A stretch of DNA of 64,000 nt from an uncultured Halomonas sp. (GTDB lineage Bacteria > Pseudomonadota > Gammaproteobacteria > Pseudomonadales > Halomonadaceae), in contig NZ_CANLFS010000008.1 of assembly GCF_947490095.1 (NCBI RefSeq), forward strand, positions 62,001 to 126,000. The letters run 5' to 3'. Below, in pieces: positions 40,259 to 47,995 of this stretch; the stretch's first letter is position 1, and each line of letters begins with the position of its first letter. The notes beneath the pieces are model-generated. The model was given only the letters and a program-made list of their open reading frames with translations. It was not told the origin of the DNA and ran no database searches. The translations under genes and the position numbers were made by a program.

Positions 40259-41752
40259 ATGAGCTCCAACCAGGCCGCGCGCCACCCCTTCTCCCCTTCC
40301 CTGCCGGACCGCCGCGGTACCGGCAAGACCTTCGCCCTGGTCACCGCCCTGCTGCTCACGGTCGGGGGCCTGACCCTGAACCATGAGCCCGGCACGCCAT
40401 TCGGCTGGATCAGCCTCGTCCCGTCGTTGATCGTGCTGGTGGTCGCCATCGCGACCCACCGCACCCTGGAGGCGCTGGCCATCGGCGCCCTCTCGGGGCT
40501 GATCATGTTGCAACCCGACGACTTCATCGGTGAGCTGTCCGACATCTCCATGGCAGTCATGATGGATGAGACCATCGCCTGGCTGATCCTGGTGTGCGGC
40601 CTGATGGGTGGCTTCATTGCCATGCTGGAAAAGTCGGGCTGCACCCTGAGCTTCAGTCACTTCATGACGCGACTGGTCAAGACTCGCCGCCAGTCGCTGC
40701 TCAGCACCGCCACGCTGGGCGTACTGATCTTCATCGACGACTACCTCAATGCGCTGGCCACCTCGGCCGCCATGAAGCGACTCACCGACCGATTCGGTGT
40801 CTCCCGGGAAAAACTGGCCTACATCGTCGACTCGACGGCGGCCCCCATCTGTATTCTGGTACCGATCTCCACCTGGGCGGTCTACTTCGCCGAGCTTCTC
40901 GAAACCAACGGCGCCACCGATGGCCCGGGAATGTGGCTCTATATCCAGTCGATCCCCTTCATGCTCTATGGCTGGGTGGCCATGGGACTGGTCCTGCTCG
41001 TCGCCATCGGCATCATGCCCGATATCGGCCCGATGAAGGCCGCCGAGGAGCGCGCCAGAAACGGCCAGCCGATCCCCGACAATGCCCCGGAGGTCGCCCT
41101 CGGGGAAGACGATATGCCCATCACGCGGCCATGGGTCGGCGTGATGAACTTCCTGCTGCCGATGGCGGTACTGATCGGCGCCAGCGCCTGGTTCGAGATC
41201 GACCTTCTCAAGGGCGTGATCGTCGCCATCATGTTCACCATCCTGCTCTACCTGATCCAGCGACTGGCCACCTTCGCCACGCTGATGGATGCCATCATGG
41301 ACGGCTTCAGGACCATGATGCTGCCGCTCGCCATCGTCGCCGTCGGCTTCGTGCTTCGCGAGATCAACGACCAGCTCGGCATGACAGCCTTTATGATCGA
41401 CTCCCTTACCCCCTATCTGACGGTCGCCATGCTGCCGGCCATCGTCTTCCTCTCCATGGCTATAGTGGTATTTGCCACCGGCTCCTCATGGGGGGTGTTC
41501 GTGATCTCGATCCCCATCGTGGTCCCCATCGCGCAAAGCATGGGCGCCCCGTTGCCGCTGGTGGTCGGCGCCCTGCTTTCCGCCTCGAGCTTTGGCAGTC
41601 ACGCCTGCTTCTTCTCCGACTCTTCGGTGCTCTCCTCTCAGGGCAGCGGCTGTCAACCGATGCAGCATGCACTGACGCAGATCCCCTACGCCCTGATCGG
41701 GGCACTGGTCACCACGCTGGGATTCCTCGTGCTGGGCATGCTGATGACCTGA
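40259..41752 (+). CDS. NhaC-family antiporter, polyamine-locus copy 2
   Basis: Secondary transporter of 497 residues with about 11 membrane segments and no signal peptide. Shared patterns with the other copy are IFIDDYLNALATSAAMKRLT, EKLAYIVDSTAAPICILVPI, VFATGSSWGVFVISIPIVVP and SFGSHACFFSDSSVLSSQGS. GGGAGG precedes ATG 40259. It lies 78 bp after the synthetase gene on the same strand, probably cotranscribed. A role in putrescine or product exchange is inferred; cation/proton exchange is the safe family statement. Confidence 0.85.
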   Translation: MSSNQAARHPFSPSLPDRRGTGKTFALVTALLLTVGGLTLNHEPGTPFGWISLVPSLIVLVVAIATHRTLEALAIGALSGLIMLQPDDFIGELSDISMAVMMDETIAWLILVCGLMGGFIAMLEKSGCTLSFSHFMTRLVKTRRQSLLSTATLGVLIFIDDYLNALATSAAMKRLTDRFGVSREKLAYIVDSTAAPICILVPISTWAVYFAELLETNGATDGPGMWLYIQSIPFMLYGWVAMGLVLLVAIGIMPDIGPMKAAEERARNGQPIPDNAPEVALGEDDMPITRPWVGVMNFLLPMAVLIGASAWFEIDLLKGVIVAIMFTILLYLIQRLATFATLMDAIMDGFRTMMLPLAIVAVGFVLREINDQLGMTAFMIDSLTPYLTVAMLPAIVFLSMAIVVFATGSSWGVFVISIPIVVPIAQSMGAPLPLVVGALLSASSFGSHACFFSDSSVLSSQGSGCQPMQHALTQIPYALIGALVTTLGFLVLGMLMT

Positions 41753-41770
41753 TCTTTGGAGCCTGGACAT

Positions 41771-41815
41771 ACGACGCCGCCCCGAGCGAGAGGCTCGGGG
41801 CGGCGTCGTTATTGA
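41771..41815 (+). terminator. Rho-independent terminator after the second NhaC-like gene
   Basis: A 17-bp perfect stem (41771-41787 with 41793-41809) around a 5-base loop, followed by tattg; the tail has only a weak T-run. It ends the plus-strand pair and also faces the convergent gene ending at 41908. Confidence 0.75.
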
Positions 41816-41907
41816 ACGGAACAATGCTATTCAACGGGGACGAGATGCGCCCTCAAACACGGCGTCGGATTCCATTCGCCATGGCACTTCGCTATCGAAG
41901 CGGTAGT

Positions 41908-42771
41908 TCATGCCAGGGGCTCGCCGGCTGACGCCTCGACGCCAGCAGCCGACGCATCGCCGGCCCCACCGCAAATCAGGTCCCGCCGCGCCTCCAGCCA
42001 GCGCAGAGTGGGCTCGACTCGATTGAAGGTGTAGACATGCAGGCCGGCAAAGCCGGCGGAGTCATCGTGCAGAAGCGGCGCCACGCCCTCCAGCAGGGCG
42101 TCCGGCTGGAAGGCCGAGGGCCGCAGCAGCCGCCCCAGCCAGCCCGTCTGGCGACGCAGTGTGCGCACCGAGGGGCCGAGCCCCAGGCGCATGGCGATGG
42201 TTAGCAGCCGCCGGGGCTCTATTACCCCGGGGATGCCGGCATATATCGGCAAGGAAAGCCCGAGCCGTGCCTGGCGCCTGCGCCAGGCCAGTAGCGGGTC
42301 GGCCTCGAAACACATCTGGGTCACGGCATAGTCGGCCAGCTCCGCCTTGGCGACGAGGTCACGCGCCAGGGCCTCATCGGCGATGGCATGATGCCCCTCG
42401 GGATAGGCGGGAATCCCCACCCGCGACGGCCGCAGCGCCAGGCCATCCATGGCCTGGAGCAGTGACAGTCCATGGGGATAGTCTCCCACCGGGCGCTCCA
42501 CGTCGCCGCCCACCACGAAGGCATCATCGATACCCAGCGCCGCCAGGCGCTCGAGCGACTGCCGCAGATGATCCGCATCGCGCACCCAGCGGGCCGCCAG
42601 GTGTGGCACCGCATGAAACCCCGACGCGACCAGCCATTCGGTGGCCTCGAGGGTGCGCTCGAGGCCATGACGCGGCGAGCAGGTCACGGTCACCGTGGCG
42701 CCTGCCGGCAGGGCCAGGGCCGCCTCCTGCATCCCGGTGATGGGCATCAGCTCGAAGCGGTTCGACATCAT
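41908..42771 (-). CDS. MetF-like methylenetetrahydrofolate reductase family protein
   Basis: TIM-barrel flavoprotein family that interconverts 5-methyl- and 5,10-methylene-tetrahydrofolate. Recognised by FVVGGDVERPVG (the family xGD), VGIPAYPEGHHAIADEA, AVTQMCFEADPLLAW, LPIYAGIPGVIEP and GLHVYTFNRVEP. In the first strand, where E. coli MetF has the catalytic Glu28 (FEFFPPR), this protein has VTVTCSPRH, with no acid. Length 287. It starts 6 bp after the DmdA-like gene, with AAGGAG 9 nt before ATG 42771 (GTG 42774 is an alternative). Likely it oxidises methyl-THF made by that neighbour; housekeeping MetF is less likely. Confidence 0.82.
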   Translation of the reverse strand: MMSNRFELMPITGMQEAALALPAGATVTVTCSPRHGLERTLEATEWLVASGFHAVPHLAARWVRDADHLRQSLERLAALGIDDAFVVGGDVERPVGDYPHGLSLLQAMDGLALRPSRVGIPAYPEGHHAIADEALARDLVAKAELADYAVTQMCFEADPLLAWRRRQARLGLSLPIYAGIPGVIEPRRLLTIAMRLGLGPSVRTLRRQTGWLGRLLRPSAFQPDALLEGVAPLLHDDSAGFAGLHVYTFNRVEPTLRWLEARRDLICGGAGDASAAGVEASAGEPLA

Positions 42772-42777
42772 CACGCC

Positions 42778-43974
42778 TTACTCCTTGGGAATGGTCTTGG
42801 CCGGGTCATGGAAGGGCTTCTCCACGACGACGGCATCCTGTAGGCCGGTATTGGCCTCGATGCGCAGGGGGGTGCCCAGCTCGGCCTGCTCGATGGGTAC
42901 CATGGCATAGCCGATATTGCGCGCCTGGCGAGGCGACCAGGTGGCCGAGGTGACCCGACCGATACGCTCGCCGTCCGCCGCCAGGACCGGGAAGACATCG
43001 ATCATGGCGCCATCGGTAAAGTAACCCACACTGGGTCCGTCGATCTCCACCCCCACCAGCTTGCGCGTCACCCCTTCGGCCTTGATGCGCTCCAGGGCGG
43101 CGCGGCCGATGAAGTCATCGTCTCCCCGCAGATCCACCATCCAGTCATACCCCATCCCCACCTCGAAGGGATTGGTGTCGTACCAGATGTCGCAGCCGAA
43201 GGCGAGGATGCCGCCCTCGATGCGACGAATATGACAGGGGCCGATCACCTGCATGCCGTGGGGACGGCCGGCCTCGAACACCCGCTGCCACAGGGCTTCT
43301 CCGAAACGGCTGGCCTCGCGCAGATAGATCTCGTAGCCGATCTCGCCCGAGTAGCCGGTACGCGAGATCACCACCGACATGCCGTCGAGCTCCGCCTCCA
43401 TCAGGTGGTAATAGGCCATGGCGAGTACGGCTTCGCCGAACAGGTCCACCATGACGGCCTTGGCCTTGGGGCCCTGCACCTGTACCGGCGCCACATCCAC
43501 CTCGCGCAGGGTGACGTCGAGCCCCGAGTTGACGGCGAGGCCCTGGCACCAGAGCAGGATGTCACTATCGGCCAGGGATAACCAGAAGCGGTTCTCCTCG
43601 ATGCGCAGCAGCACCGGGTCGTTGAGGATGCCGCCATCCGGCGCCGTGACGAAGACATACTTGCACTGCCCGACCTGGCAGTGACGCATATCCCGGGGGA
43701 CCAGTCGCTGGGTGAAGGCGAAGGCATCGGGTCCCGCGATCTCGATCTGGCGCTCGACCCCGACATCCCACAGGGTCACCCCCTGCACCAGGGCCCAGTA
43801 CTCGTCCACCGGGTCGGTATAGAGGCGTGGATGATAATGATGGTTATAGACGCTGTACTTGCGTACCCCATGGCGCCGCGACGCATAAAAGAAGGGGGAC
43901 TTTCGGATGCGCGGATAAAGCAGAATCTCCGGGGCTTCCCGGGTGTGCTCGACGCTTTCCATGACCTGGGACAT
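42778..43974 (-). CDS. DmdA-like tetrahydrofolate-dependent demethylase (GcvT fold)
   Basis: GcvT-superfamily protein, 398 residues, closer to DMSP demethylase DmdA than to glycine-cleavage T protein. DmdA-like runs are KYSVYNHHYHP, LWDVGVERQIEI (69-80), GGILNDPVLLRI (114-125), WLSLADSDILLW (131-142), VQVQGPKAKAVM and a C-terminal KLVGVEIDG. DmdA moves a methyl group from a sulfonium to THF, giving 5-methyl-THF. Here the next gene is MetF-like and the divergent one a dimethylglycine-dehydrogenase-like protein, so an N-methyl or S-methyl substrate is likely; which one is unknown. Start ATG 43974 follows GGGGAGGAG. Confidence 0.83.
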   Translation of the reverse strand: MSQVMESVEHTREAPEILLYPRIRKSPFFYASRRHGVRKYSVYNHHYHPRLYTDPVDEYWALVQGVTLWDVGVERQIEIAGPDAFAFTQRLVPRDMRHCQVGQCKYVFVTAPDGGILNDPVLLRIEENRFWLSLADSDILLWCQGLAVNSGLDVTLREVDVAPVQVQGPKAKAVMVDLFGEAVLAMAYYHLMEAELDGMSVVISRTGYSGEIGYEIYLREASRFGEALWQRVFEAGRPHGMQVIGPCHIRRIEGGILAFGCDIWYDTNPFEVGMGYDWMVDLRGDDDFIGRAALERIKAEGVTRKLVGVEIDGPSVGYFTDGAMIDVFPVLAADGERIGRVTSATWSPRQARNIGYAMVPIEQAELGTPLRIEANTGLQDAVVVEKPFHDPAKTIPKE

Positions 43975-44105
43975 GACGCTCTCCTCCCCTGCCGCTGTGA
44001 CGGGCACCGGCCCTTCGCCGGCCCCATGCCTTCGACACTAGACCGGCCATCGACGTCTCGTCTCGCCAGGGGCGGCCGACTCTTTGGTGCGGGCGACAGA
44101 CGCGG

Positions 44106-44135
44106 CGCCTCCTGTCGCCGCCGGACAAGGAGGCG
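44106..44135. promoter_or_regulatory. Candidate operator upstream of the FAD-GcvT gene
   Basis: CGCCTCCTGTC (44106-44116) and GACAAGGAGGCG (44124-44135) form a near-perfect inverted repeat with a 7-base spacer and one extra base. A similar element stands before fhs at about 47912-47937, followed in both by a CG-rich run and GATA. It lies 75 bp before ATG 44210 and 132 bp before the divergent DmdA-like ATG. Binding by the GlxA/GbdR-type regulator at 46782 is inferred. Confidence 0.45.
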
Positions 44136-44209
44136 TCGCCCCGGGACAGCGTGATAGCCGGGGGCTGCCCTATGCTGCCAGAAACTCACCCGCTCCCGGG
44201 AGTTTAACC

Positions 44210-46777
44210 ATGGCGACTCTACCCTCGCAGGCAGACGCGGTGATCATCGGTCTGGGCGGCATCGTCGGCGCCTCGGTGGCCCACCACCTCATCGAGCTGG
44301 GCTGGACCAACCTGGTGGGCCTGGAGACCGCCGCCCTGCCCTCGGACGTCGGCTCGACCGCCCATGCCTCCGACTTTTGCTACATGACCTCCCACGACCG
44401 CCTGACCTGCTATACCACGACCTACAGCCAGCGTTTCTTCGAGGCGCTGGGGCGCTACCACAAGGTAGGCGGCCTGGAAATCGCCCGGGTCGGCGACGCG
44501 GAACGCCTGGCCGAGCTACAGCGCAAGGTCGCCTCGGGCAAGGCGTTTGGCACCCGCGCCAGCATGATCGACGCCGACGAAGCGGTGGCGCGCTTCCCGC
44601 TGCTGGAGCGCGACCAGGTGCTGGGGGCCCTCTGGGACCCCGACGCCGGCCTGGTCGTGCCACGCTCCCAGCGCGTGGCCGGCGAGCTGATCGAAAAGGC
44701 CGTTGCCAGCGGCCATCTACACGCCTTTGCCGAGACGCCGGCGCTGGATATCGATGTCCGCGACGGGCGCATTCACGGCGTCGAGACGCTGAAAGGCTAT
44801 GTCGCGACGCCGCGGGTCATCATTACCGCCGGCATCTGGGGGCCGATCCCCGCCGCCATGGGCGGTGCCGCCCTGCCCTTGATGCCGCTGGAGCATCCGT
44901 TGATATTCTTCGGCCCCTTCGAGACCTTCGCCGGCAGCGGCAAGGAGATCGGCTATCCCTTGCTGCGCGACCAGGGCAACTCCGCCTATCTGCGTGATAC
45001 CGGTGACCCGGCCAGCACCGAGGGCGGGCAGCTCGAACTGGGCCACTATGAGCCGCGGGAACCGCGCCTGGTCGAGCCCCACGCCATCCTCGACCGCCAC
45101 CGCGCCCGACTGTCGCCCTCGATGCGCGACCTGGAGATCGACCAGGTCGCCGGGGCGCTGGAACGCGCCCTGGCCCTCACCCCGGTGCTCGGCGAGCTGG
45201 GGCTGGACGAGAAGCACTCCTTCAATGGCCTGCTCTCGGTCACCTCCGACGGCGGCTCGCTGGTGGGCGAATCGCCGGAGACCCGCGGCCTCTGGTTCTG
45301 CGAGGCGGTCTGGGTCAAGGATGGCCCCGGCATGGGCAAGCTACTGGCCGACTGGATCACCCTGGGTCGGCCCGGCATGGATCCCTGCAGCATCGATATC
45401 GCCCGCTTCTATCCGGTACAGAAGACGCCCCTCCACGTCCGCGGGAGATGCCGGGAAATCGCCCAGAAGATCTATGACCCGCCGGTGCATCCCCGGGAGC
45501 CCTTCGCCAGCGGCCGGAATCTCAGGCGCGGCCCGTTCTGGTCGCGGGAGCAGGAACTGGGTGGCTACTTCATGGAGGCCGCCGGCTGGGAGCGCGCCCA
45601 CGGCTATGCCGCCAACGAGACTCGCCTGGCCGCCTACCTGGAGCGGGTGCCACAGCGGCCCGCGGAATGGGACGCCCGCCATTTCTGGCGGGTCGCCAAC
45701 GCCGAACAGCTCGCCATGAGCGATGACGTGGGCATGATCAATCTCTCCCACTTTGCCATCTACGATATCTCGGGACACGACGCCGAAGCCCTGCTGGAGC
45801 GACTCTCCGTGGCCCGAGTGGGGGGCGACACCGCCATCGGCAAGGGGGTCTACACCCACTTCCTCGACGCCGCCGGCGGCGTGCATTCCGACCTCACCAT
45901 CGTGCGCCTGACAGCGGACAGCTGGCGAGTGATCTGCGGCGGCGATACCGGCCACCGCGACCTGGTGTGGATCACGCGCCGCGGCGAGGAGTGGGGGCTG
46001 ACTCGTTGGCACCTGGAAGACCGCAGCGATGGCCTGGCGACCCTGGGCCTCTGGGGCCCCAACGCCCGACGCGTTCTACAGACGCTGGCCGATACGCCAG
46101 AGGCCCTGGACGATACCGCCTTCCCCTTCGCCACCGCCCGCGAGATCCGCGTTCAGGGCTTGCCGGTCTGGGCCTTCCGCATCTCCTATGTGGGCGAACA
46201 GGGATGGGAGCTTTATGTGCCCTTCAGCTACGGCCTGGCCCTCTGGGACCGGCTGTTCGAGGCCGGCGTGGTGCCGGTGGGAATCGAGACCTACGCCAAC
46301 AGCCGTCGCCTGGAAAAGAGCCTGAGGCTGCAGAACGTCGACCTGCTGACCGACTACAACCTCGTCGAGGCGGGGCTGGCACGCCCCAAGGTGAAGGCCG
46401 CGGCGTTTCACGGCAAGAGCGCCTATCTCGAACAGCGTCGTCGTGAACGACAACCGGCCAGCCTCTGCACCCTGGTGATGGAAGACCATCACGATAGCCA
46501 CGGCACACCACGCTTTCCCGTCGGGCAGGCACCGCTGCTCGACCCGGAGAGCGGCGAGGTGCCGGTGGACGACCTGGGCCGGCGCTCCTATACCACCAGC
46601 ATCGCCTTCGGGCCTTCGCTGGCATGCAATATCGCCCTGGGCTATCTGCCCGCGGCCTACGCCGAAGAGGGCCGCCGACTGCAGCTGGAATACATTGGCG
46701 AGCACTATCCGATGCGGGTGGCCGCCGTGGGTTACCAGGCGCTCTACGACCCTCGGGGCAGCCGTCCCCGCGGCTAG
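44210..46777 (+). CDS. Dimethylglycine/sarcosine dehydrogenase-like FAD-GcvT fusion
   Basis: Flavoprotein of the DMGDH/SARDH type, which oxidatively removes an N-methyl group and hands it to THF as methylene-THF. Order: FAD-binding DAO domain (GLGGIVG 14-20; GSTAHASDF with His52 where DMGDH binds FAD covalently), FAO_M linker (about 395-450), GcvT domain (about 455-740; GMINLSHFAIYDISGHDAEA) and GcvT C-terminal barrel. ATG 44210 has CGGGAG upstream and gives 855 residues. Substrate not fixed by sequence: dimethylglycine, sarcosine or another N-methyl compound. Confidence 0.86.
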   Translation: MATLPSQADAVIIGLGGIVGASVAHHLIELGWTNLVGLETAALPSDVGSTAHASDFCYMTSHDRLTCYTTTYSQRFFEALGRYHKVGGLEIARVGDAERLAELQRKVASGKAFGTRASMIDADEAVARFPLLERDQVLGALWDPDAGLVVPRSQRVAGELIEKAVASGHLHAFAETPALDIDVRDGRIHGVETLKGYVATPRVIITAGIWGPIPAAMGGAALPLMPLEHPLIFFGPFETFAGSGKEIGYPLLRDQGNSAYLRDTGDPASTEGGQLELGHYEPREPRLVEPHAILDRHRARLSPSMRDLEIDQVAGALERALALTPVLGELGLDEKHSFNGLLSVTSDGGSLVGESPETRGLWFCEAVWVKDGPGMGKLLADWITLGRPGMDPCSIDIARFYPVQKTPLHVRGRCREIAQKIYDPPVHPREPFASGRNLRRGPFWSREQELGGYFMEAAGWERAHGYAANETRLAAYLERVPQRPAEWDARHFWRVANAEQLAMSDDVGMINLSHFAIYDISGHDAEALLERLSVARVGGDTAIGKGVYTHFLDAAGGVHSDLTIVRLTADSWRVICGGDTGHRDLVWITRRGEEWGLTRWHLEDRSDGLATLGLWGPNARRVLQTLADTPEALDDTAFPFATAREIRVQGLPVWAFRISYVGEQGWELYVPFSYGLALWDRLFEAGVVPVGIETYANSRRLEKSLRLQNVDLLTDYNLVEAGLARPKVKAAAFHGKSAYLEQRRRERQPASLCTLVMEDHHDSHGTPRFPVGQAPLLDPESGEVPVDDLGRRSYTTSIAFGPSLACNIALGYLPAAYAEEGRRLQLEYIGEHYPMRVAAVGYQALYDPRGSRPRG

Positions 46778-46781
46778 GCGC

Positions 46782-47801
46782 CTAGCGCCCAGTCCCGCGC
46801 ACCTCCGGCGTCAGCTCGGCCTGGCGCAGTGAGCGCCGCTTGCGTTCGCCGCTGGGCGAGTGGCCGAAGTGGTCGTGATAACACTTGGTAAAGTGGGGCG
46901 GCGAAATAAAGCCACAGGCCAGCGCCACCTCGGTAATCGGCATATGGGTCTGCTGCAGCAGCAGACGCGCCCGGGCCAGGCGCATCGCCAGATAGTACTT
47001 GAGCGGTGGCGTCTCCACATAGCGCTGAAACAGCCGCTCGAGCTGGCGCCGCGACAGGCCGGCATAGCTGGCCAGCTCGTCCAGGGGCAGCGGCTCCTGG
47101 AGGTTGGCCTCCATCAGGGTGGCGACCTCCTCGAGCTTGGGGTGGCTATGCCCCAGACGCACCCGCAGCGGGGTACGCTGGCGGTCGTCGACCCCGCGGA
47201 TACGTTCATGAATAAACTCCTCGGCGATTTCCTCGGCCAGGCCCAGGCCCTCATGGCGACCGATCAGGTTGAGCATCATGTCCAGGGGGGCGATGCCTCC
47301 GGAGCAGGTAAAGCGGTCCCGGTCCATGACGAACAACTGCGAGGTAAAGGTCACCTTGGGGAAGCGCCGTGCCTCGTGGAGACTCCCGATATGTTCCCAG
47401 TGCAGGGTACAGCGATAGCCGTCGAGCAGGCCCGCCATCGCCAGTACATACCCCCCGGTACACAGCGCCCCCAGCGGCGTGCCGCGCTCCGCCAGGCGGC
47501 GCAGCCAGATGAGCACCGAACGCTCACAGTGCGCCTGCACGCCCACCCCGCCGCAGACCAGCAGCAGGTCGAGCGCCGGCACCGGCTCCAGCGCCTGATC
47601 CACCAGGGTCGCCAGGCCATTGCTGGCGCTCACCGGGCCACCATCGCGGCTTACCCGGTGCCAGGTGTAGAGCCGATGGCCGGCCAGATGATTGGCCATG
47701 CGCAACGGCTCCAGGGCCGACACGAAGGCGAGCTGGGAGAAGCCCGGCAGCAGCAGGAAGCCGATATCATGATGGCCACTGGCCGAGGCGACTGTCTGCA
47801 T
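46782..47801 (-). CDS. GlxA/GbdR-type AraC-family regulator
   Basis: Transcription regulator with a DJ-1/PfpI-like sensing domain (residues about 12-180; DIGFLLLPGFSQLAFVSALE, LGALCTGGYVLAMAGLLDGY) and a C-terminal AraC double HTH (about 235-325; PLDELASYAGLSRRQLERLF, ITEVALACGFISPPHFTKCY). This group includes GbdR, CdhR and SouR, which control glycine betaine, carnitine and sarcosine breakdown. ATG 47801 gives 339 residues. It is convergent with the FAD-GcvT gene (stops 4 bp apart) and divergent from fhs. The regulon is inferred. Confidence 0.86.
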   Translation of the reverse strand: MQTVASASGHHDIGFLLLPGFSQLAFVSALEPLRMANHLAGHRLYTWHRVSRDGGPVSASNGLATLVDQALEPVPALDLLLVCGGVGVQAHCERSVLIWLRRLAERGTPLGALCTGGYVLAMAGLLDGYRCTLHWEHIGSLHEARRFPKVTFTSQLFVMDRDRFTCSGGIAPLDMMLNLIGRHEGLGLAEEIAEEFIHERIRGVDDRQRTPLRVRLGHSHPKLEEVATLMEANLQEPLPLDELASYAGLSRRQLERLFQRYVETPPLKYYLAMRLARARLLLQQTHMPITEVALACGFISPPHFTKCYHDHFGHSPSGERKRRSLRQAELTPEVRGTGR

Positions 47802-47911
47802 GCACGGACCCCCGAAAGACACGACAACAGATAATGGCCCTTCATAGATACCCCATCTCGAGGGCCATGGGCAAGATCGCGCCACTGGCCGGCGTGTCGC
47901 TGTGCCCAAGA

Positions 47912-47937
47912 CCCTCGACGCCACCAGACAAGAGGCG
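47912..47937. promoter_or_regulatory. Candidate operator upstream of fhs
   Basis: ccctcgac, seven bases, then GACAAGAGGCG (to 47937) matches the element before the FAD-GcvT gene (GACAAGGAGGCG with cctcctgtc) at most positions, and is followed by a CGCC/GATA run as there. It lies 58 bp before the fhs ATG and 110 bp before the divergent regulator ATG. The left arm is weaker than in the other copy. Confidence 0.4.
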
Positions 47938-47995
47938 CCGCCGGGGCGGGCGATACTGAAGCCGACAGCCGACGATTCCCTCAGGAGCATCCGCC

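Noticed and set aside
42778..43974. Calling the GcvT-fold gene the glycine-cleavage T protein.
   Set aside because: No gcvH or gcvP is nearby, and the sequence runs (VGVERQ, GGILNDPV, SLADSD) are DmdA-like.
43975..44209. Glycine riboswitch upstream of the FAD-GcvT gene.
   Set aside because: The conserved glycine-aptamer core words were not found; the region is better explained by the palindrome-like operator.
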